Below, piece after piece: positions 8,831 through 16,935 of a DNA stretch of 64,000 nt. Numbering within the stretch: the stretch's first letter is position 1; the number at the start of each line of letters is the position of its first letter. The position numbers were made by a program, and so were the translations under genes. The stretch lies in contig NZ_RCCA01000001.1 of assembly GCF_003663845.1 (NCBI RefSeq), positions 1,550,001 to 1,614,000 of the forward strand. Direction: 5' to 3'. This DNA is from Chryseobacterium sp. 7. GTDB taxonomy: Bacteria; Bacteroidota; Bacteroidia; Flavobacteriales; Weeksellaceae. The notes under the pieces are model-generated. The model searched no databases. It worked only from the letters and a program-made list of their open reading frames with translations, and was not told the origin of the DNA.

Positions 8831-10633
8831 ATGAAGACACGTAAAATTTTTTTTCCGGTATTGCTGATGTTGGCGATGCTGGTACCTTCTTTGATCCATC
8901 TGTCCGCACACGGGTATGTAATAAGCCCGGCTTCACGAGGATATCAGGGAAGTCTGGATAAGGCTGCACTTGGCTATTCTGTGGCGTTTGGAAAATATGG
9001 TTCTGTAATTAATGAACCAGGCTCTCTGGAAGCACCAAAAGGGTTTCCTGCAGCAGGTCCCGCAGACGGAAAGATTGCCTCCGCTAATGGAAGCATAGGG
9101 GGAGACACTACACTGGATCTCCAGACTGCCGACAGGTGGAAGAAAACAAATATCTCTACGGGTGTGAATGCCTTTATCTGGAAATACTCGGCGTATCATG
9201 CAACTGCAAAATGGCATTATTACATGACCAAGCAGGGCTGGAATCCTAATCAACCTCTTTCCCGCCAGGATCTTGAGCTTATTGGTACAATTACACATAA
9301 CGGGACACCACCACAGGATAATGTTTCTCATCAGATTACTGTTCCTGCTAACCGCACTGGTTACCACATTATTTTAGCAGTTTGGGATGTAGCAGATACC
9401 ACTAATGCATTTTATAATGTAATTGACGTTAATGTAACCTCCGGAACAGGAGTTTCTGCACCTGCCATTCCTACAGGATTAACGCAAGTAGGAGTAACAA
9501 GTTCTTCTGCTAAAATAAGCTGGAACCCGCAATCTGATGCAGTATCCTATAACGTTTTCCGTAATGGACAGAATATTCAGCAGGTGAACGGGGTTTCATT
9601 TGAAGATAATGGTTTAACTGCTAACACAGTTTATACATATGAAGTGCAGGCGAAAGGTTCTTCAGGGCTTACTTCAGGGAAAAGTACGCCACTCAATGTA
9701 AAAACAAACAGTGAGGGGACACTTGAAAAACCTACGGCACCATCCAACCTCCATTCAATGGCGGTTACTGAAAACTCAGTTTCACTTATGTGGATGGCTT
9801 CTACCCATTCGCAGGGAATTAAAAATTACCAGATTTTTGAAAATGGAATCAAGGTAGGAGAAACTGTACAAACAAGTTTCTTACGAACAGGTTTAGCACA
9901 GGACACAGAATATCGTTATACAGTAAAATCTGTTGCCATGAACGATCAGTTCTCTGATGCCAGCAATGAATTAAAAGTTAGAACTAAGAAAGTTACTCCA
10001 GGCAATGGACAATCCTATTGCGGAGCAGAACAATATAATGCTGCTAATGCATATCCTACAGCCGGAGTGAAAGTTTTTTACTCTTGCAAAATCTGGAAAA
10101 ACAAATGGTATGCAAACCCTGGAGAAATACCGGGAACCAATATGGTATGGGAAGAAGTAAGTGTATGCACTGAAGGACCTGGTTGTGAATCAAGTGGTCC
10201 GGTTACTTACTGCGGCGCGCAGGAATATAGCCCAACAAAAACTTATCCAACAGCAGGAACAAAAGTATTCCATGCTTGCAAGATCTGGGAAAACAAATGG
10301 TATGCAAATCCGGGAGAGGCACCGGAAAGTAATGCCGTTTGGAAAGTGGTAAGCGACTGCAATGAAGGACAAAGTTGTAAAGTATCGTCTCTTACTAACA
10401 AAGAGAATGATCTTTCAATCATCGTATCTGAGCATTTGATCAATTTAGCACCAGAAAGTTATTACGGTAAAATAAGCAGAGTAGATGTCGTTACGCCTCA
10501 CGGACTTCAGATCATGACATTTATGAATCCGGGGCAGAACAGTATGAATGTCAGCCGACTTCAGCCCGGAATCTATTTTGTAAAGATTCTTTATAAAGAC
10601 GGAAGCAGTATGACCAAAACCATCAGAAAGTAA
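8831..10633 (+). CDS. AA10 lytic polysaccharide monooxygenase, multimodular, T9SS-exported
   Basis: 600 residues. The signal peptide ends at Ala26, so the mature protein starts at His27 (HGYVISPASRG), the N-terminal copper histidine. The second brace histidine is H123 in AYHATAKWHYYMTK, and the NAFY block (DVADTTNAFY) carries the axial Phe, as in chitin-active CBP21. After the catalytic domain (27-200) come two fibronectin-III domains (about 205-292 and 300-387). Two 50-residue Cys/Trp-rich CBM5/12-like modules follow (YCGAEQYN and YCGAQEYS starts), then a C-terminal type IX sorting domain (about 520-600). It should cleave crystalline chitin oxidatively outside the cell. Chitin rather than cellulose is inferred from the AA10 and CBM types. 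Confidence 0.92.
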   Translation: MKTRKIFFPVLLMLAMLVPSLIHLSAHGYVISPASRGYQGSLDKAALGYSVAFGKYGSVINEPGSLEAPKGFPAAGPADGKIASANGSIGGDTTLDLQTADRWKKTNISTGVNAFIWKYSAYHATAKWHYYMTKQGWNPNQPLSRQDLELIGTITHNGTPPQDNVSHQITVPANRTGYHIILAVWDVADTTNAFYNVIDVNVTSGTGVSAPAIPTGLTQVGVTSSSAKISWNPQSDAVSYNVFRNGQNIQQVNGVSFEDNGLTANTVYTYEVQAKGSSGLTSGKSTPLNVKTNSEGTLEKPTAPSNLHSMAVTENSVSLMWMASTHSQGIKNYQIFENGIKVGETVQTSFLRTGLAQDTEYRYTVKSVAMNDQFSDASNELKVRTKKVTPGNGQSYCGAEQYNAANAYPTAGVKVFYSCKIWKNKWYANPGEIPGTNMVWEEVSVCTEGPGCESSGPVTYCGAQEYSPTKTYPTAGTKVFHACKIWENKWYANPGEAPESNAVWKVVSDCNEGQSCKVSSLTNKENDLSIIVSEHLINLAPESYYGKISRVDVVTPHGLQIMTFMNPGQNSMNVSRLQPGIYFVKILYKDGSSMTKTIRK

Positions 10634-10731
10634 ATTTTCGAAAATATTTAACAGCTGTTAACAAGACTATTGCATTGTTATTGATTTTAAACAAGTACTG
10701 GAAACAGGATAAATTGTTGATAATGCAGTAG

Positions 10732-10765
10732 AAATCCGGGCATCGAAGATGCCCGGATTTTTAAT
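10732..10765 (+). terminator. Terminator after the LPMO gene
   Basis: Perfect 13-bp GC-rich stem (10732-10744 with 10748-10760), GAA loop, T run on the plus strand. It also lies just beyond the stop of the convergent DUF4349 gene. Confidence 0.9.
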
Positions 10766-10768
10766 AAA

Positions 10769-11662
10769 TTAATTCTGATTTTTCTTCTTTGATCTCCATT
10801 TTCTCCACAGAACAATAATAACGGGAATAAGCAAAAAGAAAGGCCATAATGAAACCATTCCCAGCAGGAAGCCTACAAAACTGTTCCAGCCCTCCGTCAG
10901 AGAATCCATAAAACGGCTTCCAAAACCAATTTTTGAAGTGGTTGAGCTTCTTACTTTCTCTTTGTATAAGTTTAAATTCAGAGTACTGTAATTTACCCTA
11001 TCATCAATAAAACGAAGTCTGCCTTCAGCCACATCTATCTCATCTTCCAGCTCACGGATATTTTCCTGAATTTCCAGCATATCTTTCGTGGTCGCTGCAC
11101 TTTTAAGCATGTCACGGTATTTTTCAAGATATATCTTTTTGTTAGCCAGTTTTATGGCGATGTCAGTATATTCTTCTGTGACGTCATTAGAGGAAATGTT
11201 TTTAGACAAAACAGTTCCTACACCATTTGAAAAGGAATTGATTAATGCATCAAAATTTTTATGAGGCACCCGAATAATCAGAGTAAGATTATCATCCATA
11301 TCCGTATTTTGAAACTCTTCTTTCTGGATATAAGCATTGTTTTTTTTGATGATCTCATTCACCTGGTTCTGTGTCTTTTTAATATCACCCACCTGAATCT
11401 TCATATCTCCGTTTTTGATGATTTTTTTGGAGATCGTATCAGTTTTCTTTGGGGTGTAAACATCTTTGTTGGTTCCGTTCTCATCAGAAGCCGGTTTTTC
11501 GGAAACAAAAGCTGGTGGAGGTAAGGGTGCTGCTGCAGAAGAAGGTGCTTTATCCTCGCTTATAACTTCCATCAGGTCTGCTTTCAGTTCCTGTTTCTCA
11601 CCATTTGATTTGCTGCAATTGATCAGGATAAGACCTGATAATAGGAAAATAATTTTTTTCAT
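10769..11662 (-). CDS. DUF4349 lipoprotein
   Basis: 297 residues. The N-terminus MKKIIFLLSGLILINC-SK is a lipoprotein signal with Cys16 as the acylated residue. A low-complexity Pro/Ala linker follows, then the DUF4349 domain (about 75-250) with a K/E/L-rich coiled coil (about 155-215). One hydrophobic helix (about 258-280) and a basic tail (RKWRSKKKNQN) close the protein. The family is envelope-located and of unknown function. The helix plus basic tail would place the C-terminus across the inner membrane. Confidence 0.85.
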   Translation of the reverse strand: MKKIIFLLSGLILINCSKSNGEKQELKADLMEVISEDKAPSSAAAPLPPPAFVSEKPASDENGTNKDVYTPKKTDTISKKIIKNGDMKIQVGDIKKTQNQVNEIIKKNNAYIQKEEFQNTDMDDNLTLIIRVPHKNFDALINSFSNGVGTVLSKNISSNDVTEEYTDIAIKLANKKIYLEKYRDMLKSAATTKDMLEIQENIRELEDEIDVAEGRLRFIDDRVNYSTLNLNLYKEKVRSSTTSKIGFGSRFMDSLTEGWNSFVGFLLGMVSLWPFFLLIPVIIVLWRKWRSKKKNQN

Positions 11663-11840
11663 GGGTAAATTAGTTTTTTATGGTTATGATCAAAAAGTGT
11701 GCTCAAAAATGAGCATTTGTAAAATTGATTACTATTTTAAAATATGAAAATGTTTAAAATAACCCAATCAATAAAAGAAATAGCTGTAAAACCTACCTTG
11801 AAAACTGCCGAGACTGGGAAATTATTTCTATTTTTAATTC

Positions 11841-12908
11841 ATGAAAAAAAGTCTTTTAGCATTTGTGTTTTCTCCATTTCTGATGTACGCCCAGGAAGCT
11901 CCGAAACTTACAGACGAAATGGCCATGAAATTATCTGATAAACCTCTTCACTGTATCAACCAGGAATATCCTAATAAAACAGCCCATATCATTAATAATG
12001 CCGGCGAAGTTCCTTTGACTCCCAAAGATCTTCACCCTAGTTTTTATGGATGTTTTGACTGGCATAGTTCTGTTCACGGACACTGGATGCTGACTAGACT
12101 TTTGAAAACAAAACCTAATCTGTCTAATGCTAAAGAGATTGAAAAAATTCTGGATGAATCATTTCAAAAAGAAAAACTGCAGACAGAAGCAGATTATTTT
12201 ACAAAATATGAGCTAACGGGAACTTTTGAAAGAACCTACGGCTGGGCCTGGATCTTAAAGCTGGATGAAGAACTCACGAATTGGGATCACCCAAAAGCTA
12301 AAATATGGCATCAAAATCTGAAACCTCTTACAGATCAAATTCTGAAATCCTGGAAAACTTATCTTCCAAAACAAACATATCCCAACAGAACTGGAGTTCA
12401 TGCTAATACTGCATTTGCTATGGCTTTTGCTATAGATTGGGCAAGAGCCAATAAGGATAAAGAGTTTGAAAACCAGCTGATGGAAAAGGCAAAATACTTT
12501 TTCTTAAAAGATCAGAAAACGCCTGCTTATCTGGAACCGGACGGCTCCGATTTCTTTTCGCCAAGTCTGGAAATTGCAGATCTGATGCGCAGAGTTCTTC
12601 CTCAAAAAGAATTTGTACAGTGGCTGAATACTTTCTATGAAAAGAGAAGCTTGGAAAATGTTGAAAAAATCCCTGTCGTAAGTGATCTGAGCGATTATCA
12701 GACTGTTCACCTTGTAGGATTATCTTTTTCTAAAGCATGGTGTATGAAAGGAATTTCCAACGCACTTCCTGCCGGTCATCCATTGAAAAAAGACTTTAGA
12801 AAAACAGCAGATGTATTTCTGAATAATGGATTGCCGCTGCTTTTTCAGGGTAATTACGGCGGAGACCACTGGCTGGCAAGTTTTGCAGTATATGCGTTAG
12901 AAGATTAA
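11841..12908 (+). CDS. DUF2891 family secreted protein
   Basis: 355 residues with a signal peptide (MKKSLLAFVFSPFLMYAQ). The body matches DUF2891 as I recall it: CFDWHSSVHGHWMLTRLL near residue 72, RTYGWAWILKLDEEL near 132, HANTAFAM near 190, and the C-terminal NYGGDHWLASFAVYAL. The repeated Trp/His-rich helical blocks suggest an (alpha/alpha) barrel and possibly a carbohydrate-active role, but that is inference. Its TAA stop overlaps the stop of the convergent Mpo1-like gene. Confidence 0.8.
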   Translation: MKKSLLAFVFSPFLMYAQEAPKLTDEMAMKLSDKPLHCINQEYPNKTAHIINNAGEVPLTPKDLHPSFYGCFDWHSSVHGHWMLTRLLKTKPNLSNAKEIEKILDESFQKEKLQTEADYFTKYELTGTFERTYGWAWILKLDEELTNWDHPKAKIWHQNLKPLTDQILKSWKTYLPKQTYPNRTGVHANTAFAMAFAIDWARANKDKEFENQLMEKAKYFFLKDQKTPAYLEPDGSDFFSPSLEIADLMRRVLPQKEFVQWLNTFYEKRSLENVEKIPVVSDLSDYQTVHLVGLSFSKAWCMKGISNALPAGHPLKKDFRKTADVFLNNGLPLLFQGNYGGDHWLASFAVYALED

Positions 12909-13378
12909 TACTTGATTCCTGCTTTTTTCAGAATAAAGCCTAAAAGCCAGATTGGTCCAATGAGGAGAAACTGAAGATCTTTAAGGAAAGTCGGCTTTTT
13001 TCCTTCAATTTTATGCCCTATAAACTGAAAAATCCAGGTAATGATGAATACGGAAAGATAAACCATCCATGATTGTCTTCCCATACTGATATTGGTAAGG
13101 TAGATGAAATGTTCCATAATAAGCATGATCACAATCATCATGATAGCGATCAGAAAAGACAGTCTTAGATAGAACAATGTGATCAGAATAATCACCACAA
13201 TGCTTATGATACTGGCACATGCGAAATAAGATGCGCAGAAATGCGGGGAAGGAATCAAGGAAGTAAAACCGAGAATTGTCCAGAAAATTAAAGGCACACA
13301 AATCCAGTGAATGAACTTGTTGGTCGCATTTCTATGACTTTTACTGTATTCTGCAAATAAGAGATCAACCTTTCTCAT
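12905..13378 (-). CDS. Mpo1-like (DUF962) membrane protein
   Basis: 157 residues, about four hydrophobic helices. HRNATNKFIHWICVPLIFW near the N-terminus and the later IGHKIEGKKP supply the conserved His/Asn residues of the DUF962/Mpo1 family. Yeast Mpo1 is a 2-hydroxy fatty acid dioxygenase using Fe(II), so a role in alpha-oxidation of hydroxy fatty acids is possible here; flavobacterial sphingolipids would be a plausible source of the substrate. It diverges from the AraC regulator with 74 bp between starts. Confidence 0.8.
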   Translation of the reverse strand: MRKVDLLFAEYSKSHRNATNKFIHWICVPLIFWTILGFTSLIPSPHFCASYFACASIISIVVIILITLFYLRLSFLIAIMMIVIMLIMEHFIYLTNISMGRQSWMVYLSVFIITWIFQFIGHKIEGKKPTFLKDLQFLLIGPIWLLGFILKKAGIKY

Positions 13379-13417
13379 ACTGAAGGAAAATTGGATTAAT
13401 GCTAAAATAATAAAATT

Positions 13418-13448
13418 TTGTAATCACTGGTAAGATTGCTTACATTTG
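13418..13448 (+). promoter_or_regulatory. Promoter TTG-N20-TACATTTG of the araC-family gene
   Basis: TTG at 13418-13420, 20-nt spacer, TACATTTG at 13441-13448: a full Bacteroidota promoter. The box ends 4 nt before ATG 13453, so the start codon is at or very near the transcription start (leaderless). Confidence 0.75.
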
Positions 13449-13452
13449 TCTT

Positions 13453-14298
13453 ATGTCTGCCCTGGAAAAATTTGGAGTCGATATTTTTACGGAACGAAAT
13501 ATTTTCGAGAGAATTGCTGTCGATAAGCCTTTCCGTCCTGATAATCCTGCTTTTATCTTCATTAAATCTGGAACTATAAAGCTTCGCCAGCACTTCAGTG
13601 ATCTGGAAGTTTCTGCCAATATGTTTATGGTAACCGATCCGCAAACCATTTATGAAGTAGTTTCTGTGACAGATGATTTTCAGTCGAGGATGGTTTCTTA
13701 TAAAAGAGAATTTATCTCTGCTTTATCATTGAAATTTAACCGCCTGATTACATATCGCTATTTCAGACAGCAGATGAATAAAGGAGTTCCTTTTCCTGAA
13801 GATGAAATGGAAGTCGTCTGGAAAAGCGTCAACTTCCTGAAGTATATCTTGGATTCTGAGACCGAAATGCTTTATAAAAAAGAAATGGTAGAGCATCTTT
13901 TCTCTGTTTTCTGTTATCAGATGGCGGGAATTATTTCCAAGGAAGATAACAGCTCTATGAATCAGATGTCCAGGCAGGAAGAAATCGTTTTTGTATTTCT
14001 TACTGATATTGCAGAACATCATCTTACGGAAAGAACTGTCGAGTTTTATGCCGAACGGCAATCCATTACAACCAGACATCTTTCTTCTGTTGTGAAGAGC
14101 ATTACAGGCAAGTCTGCAAGCCAGATTATTGCTTTAATTGTGATCAATGAAGCAAAAGTACTCTTAAACTCTTCCAATAAACCGGTTTCAGAGGTTTCTT
14201 CTATTCTCGGATTCAGTGATCAATACTCGTTTTCTCACTTTTTCAAGAAACATCTGGAAGTAAGTCCCACACAGTACAGACATCAGTTTGAAAATTGA
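13453..14298 (+). CDS. AraC-family transcriptional regulator
   Basis: 281 residues. The N-terminal half is a cupin-like sensor domain (PAFIFIKSGTIKLRQHF, about 30-46). The C-terminal half (about 195-280) is the double helix-turn-helix of AraC proteins, ending in SEVSSILGFSDQYSFSHFFK and VSPTQYRHQF. It lies directly upstream of, and on the same strand as, a TolC-HlyD-MFS efflux operon, which it probably controls; the inducer is unknown. Its own mRNA appears leaderless. Confidence 0.88.
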   Translation: MSALEKFGVDIFTERNIFERIAVDKPFRPDNPAFIFIKSGTIKLRQHFSDLEVSANMFMVTDPQTIYEVVSVTDDFQSRMVSYKREFISALSLKFNRLITYRYFRQQMNKGVPFPEDEMEVVWKSVNFLKYILDSETEMLYKKEMVEHLFSVFCYQMAGIISKEDNSSMNQMSRQEEIVFVFLTDIAEHHLTERTVEFYAERQSITTRHLSSVVKSITGKSASQIIALIVINEAKVLLNSSNKPVSEVSSILGFSDQYSFSHFFKKHLEVSPTQYRHQFEN

Positions 14299-14327
14299 AA
14301 TCTTACATTTGAACATCTTTTTCCAAA

Positions 14328-14343
14328 AATCAAACATTTGATT
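14328..14343 (+). promoter_or_regulatory. Palindrome over the -33 element of the efflux promoter
   Basis: AATCAAA-CA-TTTGATT, a 7-bp dyad with a 2-bp centre. The -33 TTG (14338-14340) of the efflux operon promoter lies inside it. It is a candidate operator; binding by the AraC protein upstream is inference. Confidence 0.45.
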
Positions 14344-14367
14344 GATTTTGTTGTTGACCTAACTTTG
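14338..14367 (+). promoter_or_regulatory. Promoter TTG-N19-TAACTTTG of the efflux operon
   Basis: TTG 14338-14340, 19-nt spacer, TAACTTTG 14360-14367, 20 nt before the tolC-like ATG. Both elements fit the consensus. Confidence 0.7.
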
Positions 14368-14387
14368 CATCTGTAAAACAAGGTAAA

Positions 14388-15698
14388 ATGACAAAGAAAA
14401 TAAAAACAGCACTATCTGTACTGATAGCAGCTTTTCCTGCGCTGTTTTTTTCCCAACAGATCAAACAGATGACCGCAGGTGAGGTGGCGGAGCTTGCTGT
14501 TCGAAATCACCAGCAGCTTAAAGTTTCTGCACAGAATATTGATATTGCAAAACAAAATACGAATGTTGTTAAGCTTCAGAAGCTTCCTGTCATCACAGCT
14601 TCTACCAGCCAATTCTATTTAGGAGATGCAGTTGCTATCGACAAAGACTTTTCGAATTCTACAAATGTTCCGATGCCACACTACGGAAGTTCATATGCGG
14701 TACAGGCAACACAGCTTATCTTTAAAGGAGGACTGGTAAATAAATCTATTGAAATGGCGGGGCTTCGTGAACAGCTTTCCGAGCTGGATTTAGAGAAAAA
14801 TAAACAGGATGTAAAATTTTTAGTGATTTCCAATTATCTGGATGTCTATAAAATCATCAACCAGGAAGAGGTGTTTCAGAATAACAAAAAACTGGCTCAG
14901 GAACGTCTTAAAAACATTCAGAAGTTCTATCAGCAGGGAATGGTGACCCGGAATGAAGTGATTCGGGGAGAACTGGCCATTAAAAATCTGGATCAGGGAA
15001 TTGTTACTCTTACCAACAATAAAAAAATCCTTAATTATAACCTGAATATTGTTTTAGGTTTATCTTCAGACACGGAGATTGTTCCCACAGAAAGTTTAGA
15101 GAATAAAGAATCTGGAATAGGCATGGATTACTATACGGATCTTGCCCATGATAACAATCCACTGCTGAAATCAGCTCAAAAAAATATTGCGGTTGCAGAT
15201 AAGAATATTGAAATCATAAAAACAGATAATGCACCTACGCTGGCTGGATTTGGAGGGTATACACTGCAAAGACCTATCACGACAAGAAATCCTGTTTTGG
15301 ATATGTACTCAGGAGGTTGGCAGACAGGAGTTTCTTTGAGCTACAATATAGATACTCTTTATAAAACGAAGGAAAAAGTGAAACTGGGTGAGCTGCAAAA
15401 GAATCAGGCGAATGATGCAAAGACTCTGGTACAGCAGAATGTAGATATGGGAGTGAATGCTGCCTATACAAAATATCAGGAAGCGATTCAACAGGCTGAT
15501 ATTCTGAATGATTCTAAAAGACTGGCGGAAGAAAACTATAAGATTACAGAAGCCAAATATCTGAACCAATTAGCTGTACAGGCAGAAATGATTGATGCAC
15601 AGAACCAGAAACTGCAGTCAGAGCTGGATTATGCCAATGCTGAAATCAATGTTTTGTATCAGTATTACAACCTTTTGAAATCTACAGGAACACTTTAA
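14388..15698 (+). CDS. TolC-family outer membrane efflux protein
   Basis: 436 residues, signal peptide ending near ALFFSQ. Two outer-membrane-efflux repeats with long amphipathic helices are seen (for example LAVRNHQQLKVSAQNIDIAKQ in two parts, and KLAQERLKNIQKFYQQGMVT in the middle). The C-terminal AEMIDAQNQKLQSELDYANA is typical of TolC/NodT proteins. It forms the trimeric outer-membrane duct of a tripartite pump. The HlyD-like adaptor starts 24 nt downstream and the MFS pump follows, so the whole pump is encoded in order outer membrane, periplasm, inner membrane. Confidence 0.9.
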   Translation: MTKKIKTALSVLIAAFPALFFSQQIKQMTAGEVAELAVRNHQQLKVSAQNIDIAKQNTNVVKLQKLPVITASTSQFYLGDAVAIDKDFSNSTNVPMPHYGSSYAVQATQLIFKGGLVNKSIEMAGLREQLSELDLEKNKQDVKFLVISNYLDVYKIINQEEVFQNNKKLAQERLKNIQKFYQQGMVTRNEVIRGELAIKNLDQGIVTLTNNKKILNYNLNIVLGLSSDTEIVPTESLENKESGIGMDYYTDLAHDNNPLLKSAQKNIAVADKNIEIIKTDNAPTLAGFGGYTLQRPITTRNPVLDMYSGGWQTGVSLSYNIDTLYKTKEKVKLGELQKNQANDAKTLVQQNVDMGVNAAYTKYQEAIQQADILNDSKRLAEENYKITEAKYLNQLAVQAEMIDAQNQKLQSELDYANAEINVLYQYYNLLKSTGTL

Positions 15699-15722
15699 TT
15701 TTTAAAACTGACAATCAACACA

Positions 15723-16841
15723 ATGGAAAACAAGGAACAAACTACTCAAAATACGACACCAACTCCGGCAACATCTGCTGCAGAAAATAAGAAAAAGAAA
15801 AATAAAACCAATAAAATCAGAGCCATCATTTCTAATATCATCGTTTTTCTGGTGATTGGATTCGGATTGTTTTGGTTAATCCGCGAATATTTCCATATCG
15901 GAAGCAAAACCTATACGGAAGCAGCGCAGGTAGAGGAATTTATCAATCCTATCAATACACGGGTTTCAGCATATATCAAAGAAATTAAGTTCATAGAACA
16001 TCAACGTGTGAAGAAAGGAGATACTTTGGTAATCCTTGACGAACGTGAAATTCTTACCCAATTGGGACAGGCAGAAGCAGCTTATCAGAATGCGATGGCA
16101 CAAAGAACGGCAACAAGTTCTTCTGTGAACACGGTTTCCAATAATATCAACGTTATGCAGTCTAATATCGCAGGAGCAAAAGCCAGATTATGGAATGCTG
16201 AACAGAATTTAAACCGATACAAAAATCTTTTATCAGCCGAAGCCGTTACAAGACAGCAATACGATCAGGTGAAGACGGAATATGATGCTCAAAAGGCAGC
16301 ATATGAAACCCTGGTGAATCAAAAACAATCCGCCAATCTTTCCACTACTGAAGTGAAAAGCAGACTGGGAATTAATGATGCTGAAATTAAAAGAACGAAA
16401 TCTGCTCTGGATATGGCGAAAATAAATCTTTCATATACCGTTATTACGGCGCCTTATGATGGAGTAATGGGGAGAAGAACCATTTCAGAAGGACAATTAA
16501 TTCAGCCGGGGCAGCAAGTGGCAACCATCGTTCTGAACGGTCAGAAATGGGTAACAGCCAACTTCCTGGAAAGCCAAATGCCGAATATTAAAGTAGGTGA
16601 GAAAATTTTCATGACAGCCGATGCATTAGGAGGTCAAAAATTTGAAGGAGTAGTAACAGCAGTTTCTGCAGCTACCGGATCAAGATATTCAAGCGTACCT
16701 ACTGATAACTCTACTGGTAACTTCATTAAAGTACAGCAGAGAATTCCTGTAAGAATAGAATTTACAGCTTCCAACAAAAAAGAAGATCTGGATAAGCTGA
16801 GTGCGGGAATGAATATGAACGTGAATATTAATAAAGACTAA
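15723..16841 (+). CDS. HlyD/EmrA-family periplasmic adaptor
   Basis: 372 residues. A charged N-terminal tail is followed by one transmembrane helix (about 36-56: IISNIIVFLVIGFGLFWLI). A split lipoyl/biotinyl-like domain (TRVSAYIKEIKFIEHQRVKKGD and the partner VITAPYDGVMGRRTISEGQL) flanks a long alpha-helical hairpin (about 105-240). The beta-barrel part contains KWVTANFLESQMPNIKVGE. This is the EmrA type that pairs with MFS pumps. It is in one operon with the TolC-like gene; an 18-bp inverted repeat separates it from the MFS gene. Confidence 0.9.
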   Translation: MENKEQTTQNTTPTPATSAAENKKKKNKTNKIRAIISNIIVFLVIGFGLFWLIREYFHIGSKTYTEAAQVEEFINPINTRVSAYIKEIKFIEHQRVKKGDTLVILDEREILTQLGQAEAAYQNAMAQRTATSSSVNTVSNNINVMQSNIAGAKARLWNAEQNLNRYKNLLSAEAVTRQQYDQVKTEYDAQKAAYETLVNQKQSANLSTTEVKSRLGINDAEIKRTKSALDMAKINLSYTVITAPYDGVMGRRTISEGQLIQPGQQVATIVLNGQKWVTANFLESQMPNIKVGEKIFMTADALGGQKFEGVVTAVSAATGSRYSSVPTDNSTGNFIKVQQRIPVRIEFTASNKKEDLDKLSAGMNMNVNINKD

Positions 16842-16849
16842 AAGACGGA

Positions 16850-16921
16850 AGATATCAGATTCCAGACATTATGCGTATGAAAAGCTAAGGCTGAATGTTG
16901 AAAGTCTGCCATCTGATATCT
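16850..16921. repeat. 18-bp inverted repeat between adaptor and MFS genes
   Basis: Arms at 16850-16867 and 16904-16921 (AGATATCAGATTCCAGAC and its complement with two mismatches) around a 36-nt centre. The same ATCAGAT/CAGAC words recur before purM and purN, so this looks like an interspersed repeat that can fold in the mRNA between two operon genes. Confidence 0.6.
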
Positions 16922-16935
16922 ATTACCTAAAAAAC

